DNA from: Bacteroidales bacterium
GTDB taxonomy: Bacteria; Bacteroidota; Bacteroidia; Bacteroidales; Marinilabiliaceae
Direction of reading: 5' to 3'
Assembly (NCBI GenBank): GCA_900766825.1
Contig: CAAFWU010000041.1
Span: 1-8,486 of the forward strand
Length of the DNA stretch: 8,486 nt
The notes below the pieces were generated by a model, which was given only the letters and a program-made list of their open reading frames with translations, made no database searches and was not told the DNA's origin. Each line of letters starts with the position of its first letter. Positions within the stretch are counted from its first letter, which is position 1. The translations under genes and the position numbers were made by a program. Shown here piece after piece: positions 5,444 through 8,486 of the stretch.

Positions 5444-6847
5444 ATGATTAACAAGTATAAGCAGCGAATCAGTACACATCTTCTCACCCCCATTCAGCTC
5501 TTCATGCGTCAGGAGAAGTCCAGCGGCATCGTGCTGGGGCTCTCCGTTTTAGTAGCTCTCATTTTGGCCAACTCACCTTGGCGCGAAAGCTATTTTCATA
5601 TCCTCGAGCAGAGCTTTGGCTTTGCCATTGGCGGCAACACCTACCTCAACTTCAGTCTCGAACACTGGATCAACGATGGGCTTATGTCCCTCTTTTTCTT
5701 CGTTGTAGGCTTGGAACTTAAGCGTGAGTTCCTCAGTGGCGAACTGCGCGATTTGCGCAAAGTGGTCATCCCCATAGGAGCGGCTATCTTTGGCATGGTG
5801 GTTCCTTCGCTCATCTACCTCTTGTTCAATGCAGGCACCCCAGTGGCGCAAGGTTGGGGCATCCCCATGGCCACCGACATAGCCTTCGCCTTGGCTGTTG
5901 TCTATATGCTTGGCAACCGTGTGCCTCTGCCCGTCAAGGTATTCCTAACAACCTTGGCCATTGTGGACGACATAGGCTCAGTGCTGGTCATTGCCTTTTT
6001 CTATACCTCCGAAATCTCGTTCCTCAATCTGGCCATTGGCTTTGGTTTCTTGGCCTTTATGTATGGTGCCAACCGTTTGGGTGTTAAGAATATATGGTTC
6101 TATGCCATTGTGGCCATTGTGGGCGTATGGGGCTCATTCCTTATGTCGGGCATCCACGCCACCATTGCGGCTGTGTTGGCTGCCTTCATGATTCCTGCCC
6201 ATTCGCGAGTCTCCGAATCGTCGTTCATCAAGCGCGTGCGTCAGAAGATTGACCATTTTGAGCAGACCGAGGGCAACGAGTTCTCTACTCTGGAGCACGA
6301 GCAGGTCGAGATTATTAGCGAGGTGCGACGCACGGCCACCATGGCTGTGCCTTTGCTCCAGCGTTTCGAGCATGCTTTGCACCCCTTTGTCTCCTTTGTT
6401 ATCATGCCCATCTTTGCCCTTGCCAACGCTGGCGTGGCTTTTGTAGACATGAACATGGCCGACGTCTTCTCCAATGGCGTGGCTTTGGGCGTCATGCTGG
6501 GTCTGCTGCTGGGCAAACCCATTGGCATCATGCTCTCGGTCTTTTTGTTGCAACGCTTGCGTGTGGGCAGCCTCTCGCCCACGCTCACTTGGCGCCGTTT
6601 GGCTGGCGTGGGCTTCTTGGCATCCATTGGTTTCACCATGTCTATGTTCGTCACCACCTTGGCTTTCTCCGATCCCGTAAACCATGTGCAGGCCAAGGTG
6701 GGTATCTTTGCCGCCTCAATACTGGGCATCATTATTGGCTACTCGCTTTTGCGCAGCTGCCCCATAGACGCCCAAGCTGCCGAGCAAAATAATGAGGATG
6801 ACGATGACGAAAGTGATGAATTTTCTGACTTCGACGCCTACATTTAG
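5444..6847 (+). CDS. nhaA: Na+/H+ antiporter NhaA
   Basis: The product is an inner-membrane electrogenic antiporter that exports Na+ (or Li+) in exchange for H+, for sodium tolerance and pH homeostasis. The 467-residue protein carries the family hallmarks in order. FFVVGLELKRE is at 85-95. ATDIAFAL is at 143-150, with Asp145 equivalent to E. coli Asp133. LAIVDD at 171-176 contains the ion-binding pair Asp175-Asp176, equivalent to Asp163-Asp164. HALHPFVSFVIMPIFALANAG is near 310-330. LGKPIGI holds Lys358, probably equivalent to E. coli Lys300. SIGFTMSMF is at 394-402. A charged cytosolic loop (about 255-305) is longer than in E. coli NhaA. The C-terminus ends in a strongly acidic tail (450-464, mostly Asp and Glu). 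ATG 5444 is supported by the -7 element upstream. The gene is transcribed divergently from the YitT-RdgB fusion and has its own terminator, so it is probably a single-gene unit. Confidence 0.96.
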   Translation: MINKYKQRISTHLLTPIQLFMRQEKSSGIVLGLSVLVALILANSPWRESYFHILEQSFGFAIGGNTYLNFSLEHWINDGLMSLFFFVVGLELKREFLSGELRDLRKVVIPIGAAIFGMVVPSLIYLLFNAGTPVAQGWGIPMATDIAFALAVVYMLGNRVPLPVKVFLTTLAIVDDIGSVLVIAFFYTSEISFLNLAIGFGFLAFMYGANRLGVKNIWFYAIVAIVGVWGSFLMSGIHATIAAVLAAFMIPAHSRVSESSFIKRVRQKIDHFEQTEGNEFSTLEHEQVEIISEVRRTATMAVPLLQRFEHALHPFVSFVIMPIFALANAGVAFVDMNMADVFSNGVALGVMLGLLLGKPIGIMLSVFLLQRLRVGSLSPTLTWRRLAGVGFLASIGFTMSMFVTTLAFSDPVNHVQAKVGIFAASILGIIIGYSLLRSCPIDAQAAEQNNEDDDDESDEFSDFDAYI

Positions 6848-6868
6848 TCCCGCATAACCAACACTATG

Positions 6869-6905
6869 CCCCAAGGTTGCAACAGCATCCTTGGGGTTTT
6901 CTTTT
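6869..6905 (+). terminator. Rho-independent terminator after nhaA
   Basis: An 8-bp stem pairs 6869-6876 (CCCCAAGG) with 6889-6896 (CCTTGGGG). Inside, TGC 6878-6880 pairs with GCA 6885-6887 around AACA. TTTTCTTTT follows at 6897-6905. It starts 22 bases after the nhaA stop. Confidence 0.9.
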
Positions 6906-6944
6906 GCGGTAAGATTGCCACACTTATTCCCTATCTCCACTTTT

Positions 6945-6981
6945 TTTGATATATAATTAACACTTGTTTTACCTAACTTTG
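6945..6981 (+). promoter_or_regulatory. Candidate promoter of the Ca2+ ATPase gene
   Basis: TAACTTTG at 6974-6981, followed by C, is a full match to the Bacteroidetes -7 consensus TAnnTTTG. A TTTG at 6945-6948 could be the -33 element, though the 25-base spacing is longer than usual. Transcription would start near 6988, giving a leader of roughly 118 bases before the ATG at 7106. Confidence 0.6.
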
Positions 6982-7035
6982 CACCGTATGGTTCTTTCCC
7001 TTCATGAACCCATTGCATTTAATCATCGCCCACTC

Positions 7036-7053
7036 TCCCATGTGAAAATGGGA
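7036..7053 (+). other. Hairpin in the leader of the Ca2+ ATPase gene
   Basis: TCCCAT 7036-7041 pairs with ATGGGA 7048-7053 around the loop GTGAAA, about 50 bases before the ATG and inside the predicted leader. There is no U run, so it is not a terminator. I do not recognise a known riboswitch around it. It could affect translation or mRNA stability, or be incidental. Confidence 0.35.
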
Positions 7054-7105
7054 ATGCGGTAACTAATTGTAGCAAACCATCTTATCAAGAAAATAACATA
7101 ACATA

Positions 7106-8486
7106 ATGGAGATAAAACACCTCAGTGGTCTCACCGACGAGCAGGTGATAGAAAATCGCCTGAAGTTTGGAACCAATGTGCTTACCCCACCCGAAAAGGA
7201 GTCCCTTTGGGATAAACTCAAGACAGTGGTGAAGCATTGGATCCTACTGAGCCTCATTGTAATAACCATCCTATCACTCGGTCTTGCCATTGGCCTCTAC
7301 GCCAACGGAGTTATGGACACCAAGGTCTTTGTCATGCCCTCCATGATGCTCTTGGCCACCCTACTCATTGGCATAGTTGGTTTCTTCGGTGGCCTCAACG
7401 ACCCTCTGTTCAAAATCCTCATCACAGCCTTTGTGCTCTCCATTGGCATTGCCATCTACGAGTACCTCAATGGCATGGCCTCCGACACAGCTTTCCTCGA
7501 ACCCATTGGCATCATCGTTGCCCTCCTTTTGGCCATTGGCGTTGCCTTCTGCCTCGAACGAAGCAACGAGAAGACCTTTCAGAGCCTCAACGACATCAAC
7601 GACGACACCCCAGTCAAGGTAGTTCGCAACAGCAATGTATGTCAGGTTCCAAGGCGCGATGTTGTTGTGGGCGACGTTCTTATCCTTGAGACGGGCGAAG
7701 AGGTCCCCGCCGACAGTGAACTCATCGAGGCCCTCAACCTCACCGTCAACGAATCGTCGCTCACTGGCGAGCCTCAGGCTCATAAAACCACCGACCCCGC
7801 CCAATTCGACCCCGAGGCAACATATCCCAGCAACCATATCCTCAAAGGCACCATTGTCATCGAGGGCTACTGCACCGCCCGCGTTCTATCCGTTGGCGAT
7901 GCCACAGCTTGTGGCAAAGTCTTCGAGGCCGCTCAGGTCAACGAGGGCGAGCCTACGCCCCTCAGCCGAAAACTCGATAGGTTGGCCGACATCATAACCA
8001 AAGCCAGCTACGCCATTGCCGCCCTCATCATAGTGGGGCGCATCATTGCCTACTTTGCGCAAGGCAAGGCCGATCTGGACGATGTTCAAGGCTTTATTGA
8101 CTTTGTCACCTACATCCTCGGCACCATTATGATTGCCGTAACCCTCATTGTGGTGGCCGTGCCCGAGGGCTTACCCATGAGCGTGACCCTCAGTCTGGCC
8201 TTCAGCATGCGCAAACTCATGAAGGAGAACACTTTGCCCCGAACCATGCACTCCTGCGAAACCATGGGTGCCACATCGGTCATCTGCACCGACAAAACGG
8301 GTACCCTAACCCAAAACCAAATGCAGGTGTGGCAAGTAAAGAATTTGGGCACCCCAAACAATCTCCTTGCCGAGCAGATTGCCGTAAACACCACTGCCGA
8401 GTTGGACCTTCGCAATGCAGCCAAACCACAGGCTGTGGGCAACCCCACCGAGGGCGCTCTGCTCCTTTGGCTCCATGCCCAAAATG
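7106..8486 (+). CDS. PMCA-type calcium-translocating P-type ATPase, N-terminal part (cut by window end)
   Basis: This is a P2-type cation pump that uses ATP to move Ca2+ across the inner membrane. The window holds 460 codons of a protein usually near 880-900 residues; the frame is open to the last base, so it is partial by truncation of the window. The N-domain signature HLSGLTDEQVIENR...LTPPEKE is at 5-32. The actuator loop LTGEP is at 219-223; TGEP rather than TGES is, as I recall, usual in Bacteroidales homologues. The M4 ion-binding motif PEGLP is at 353-357. The phosphorylation motif DKTGTLT is at 396-402, with Asp396 the phospho-acceptor. Membrane segments before the actuator lie at about 46-66, 78-97, 101-121 and 131-150. 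The family normally has two there, so the first pair looks like an addition. The ATG at 7106 follows an A-rich stretch without a Shine-Dalgarno. Its neighbour nhaA also handles cations, but a terminator and a promoter separate them. Confidence 0.93.
   Translation, partial: MEIKHLSGLTDEQVIENRLKFGTNVLTPPEKESLWDKLKTVVKHWILLSLIVITILSLGLAIGLYANGVMDTKVFVMPSMMLLATLLIGIVGFFGGLNDPLFKILITAFVLSIGIAIYEYLNGMASDTAFLEPIGIIVALLLAIGVAFCLERSNEKTFQSLNDINDDTPVKVVRNSNVCQVPRRDVVVGDVLILETGEEVPADSELIEALNLTVNESSLTGEPQAHKTTDPAQFDPEATYPSNHILKGTIVIEGYCTARVLSVGDATACGKVFEAAQVNEGEPTPLSRKLDRLADIITKASYAIAALIIVGRIIAYFAQGKADLDDVQGFIDFVTYILGTIMIAVTLIVVAVPEGLPMSVTLSLAFSMRKLMKENTLPRTMHSCETMGATSVICTDKTGTLTQNQMQVWQVKNLGTPNNLLAEQIAVNTTAELDLRNAAKPQAVGNPTEGALLLWLHAQN

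Noticed and set aside
6134..6685. 183-codon antisense open frame inside nhaA (and an overlapping one at 6241-6732)
   Set aside because: Low-complexity His/Gln/Gly-rich translation opposite a well-conserved transporter; a shadow frame.
7361..7837. 158-codon antisense open frame opposite the Ca2+ ATPase
   Set aside because: The plus strand is an unbroken P-type ATPase with all key motifs, so the antisense frame is a by-product.
1..8486. CRISPR array, insertion sequence, integrase or phage genes
   Set aside because: No spaced direct repeats, transposase or integrase motifs, or terminal inverted repeats were seen on either strand.

Overview
The window looks like chromosome from a Bacteroidales bacterium, probably Prevotellaceae or a close relative. 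Reasons: the -7 promoter elements fit the Bacteroidetes consensus TAnnTTTG, the tRNA gene does not encode CCA, most starts lack a strong Shine-Dalgarno, and every protein most resembles Bacteroidales family members as I remember them. No database search was possible, so genus is inference.

Layout. (1) 15-87: tRNA-Gly(CCC). (2) 290-1393 (+): a THUMP-domain RNA methyltransferase of the RlmL/YpsC type with a TTG start and an altered catalytic NPPY motif. It is followed by an unexplained structured RNA stretch and a strong intrinsic terminator. (3) 1620-1778: the decayed 3' end of an AAA-ATPase/PD-(D/E)XK gene, lying just upstream of an intact relative at 1812-3389 (+). This pair is visibly more AT-rich than its surroundings and looks like an accessory insertion. 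(4) 3435-3490: a long hairpin terminator between convergent genes. (5) 3525-5189 (-): one ORF joining a complete YitT-type membrane protein to a complete but divergent RdgB/HAM1 nucleotide pyrophosphatase domain. (6) 5190-5443: a divergent intergenic region with a 10-bp tandem repeat and a promoter candidate for nhaA. (7) 5444-6847 (+): the Na+/H+ antiporter NhaA, with its own terminator. (8) 7106 to the window end (+): the first 460 codons of a PMCA-type Ca2+ P-type ATPase, with a promoter and a hairpin in its leader.

Function. Most of the window is housekeeping: translation and RNA modification on the left, and cation homeostasis (NhaA, Ca2+ ATPase) on the right. The genes appear to be separate transcription units, each with its own terminator, rather than one operon. 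The most unusual items are the YitT-RdgB fusion with changes at several conserved pyrophosphatase positions, the methyltransferase without Asn-Pro-Pro-Tyr, the folded 3' region after that gene, and what appears to be an extra N-terminal membrane hairpin in the Ca2+ ATPase.
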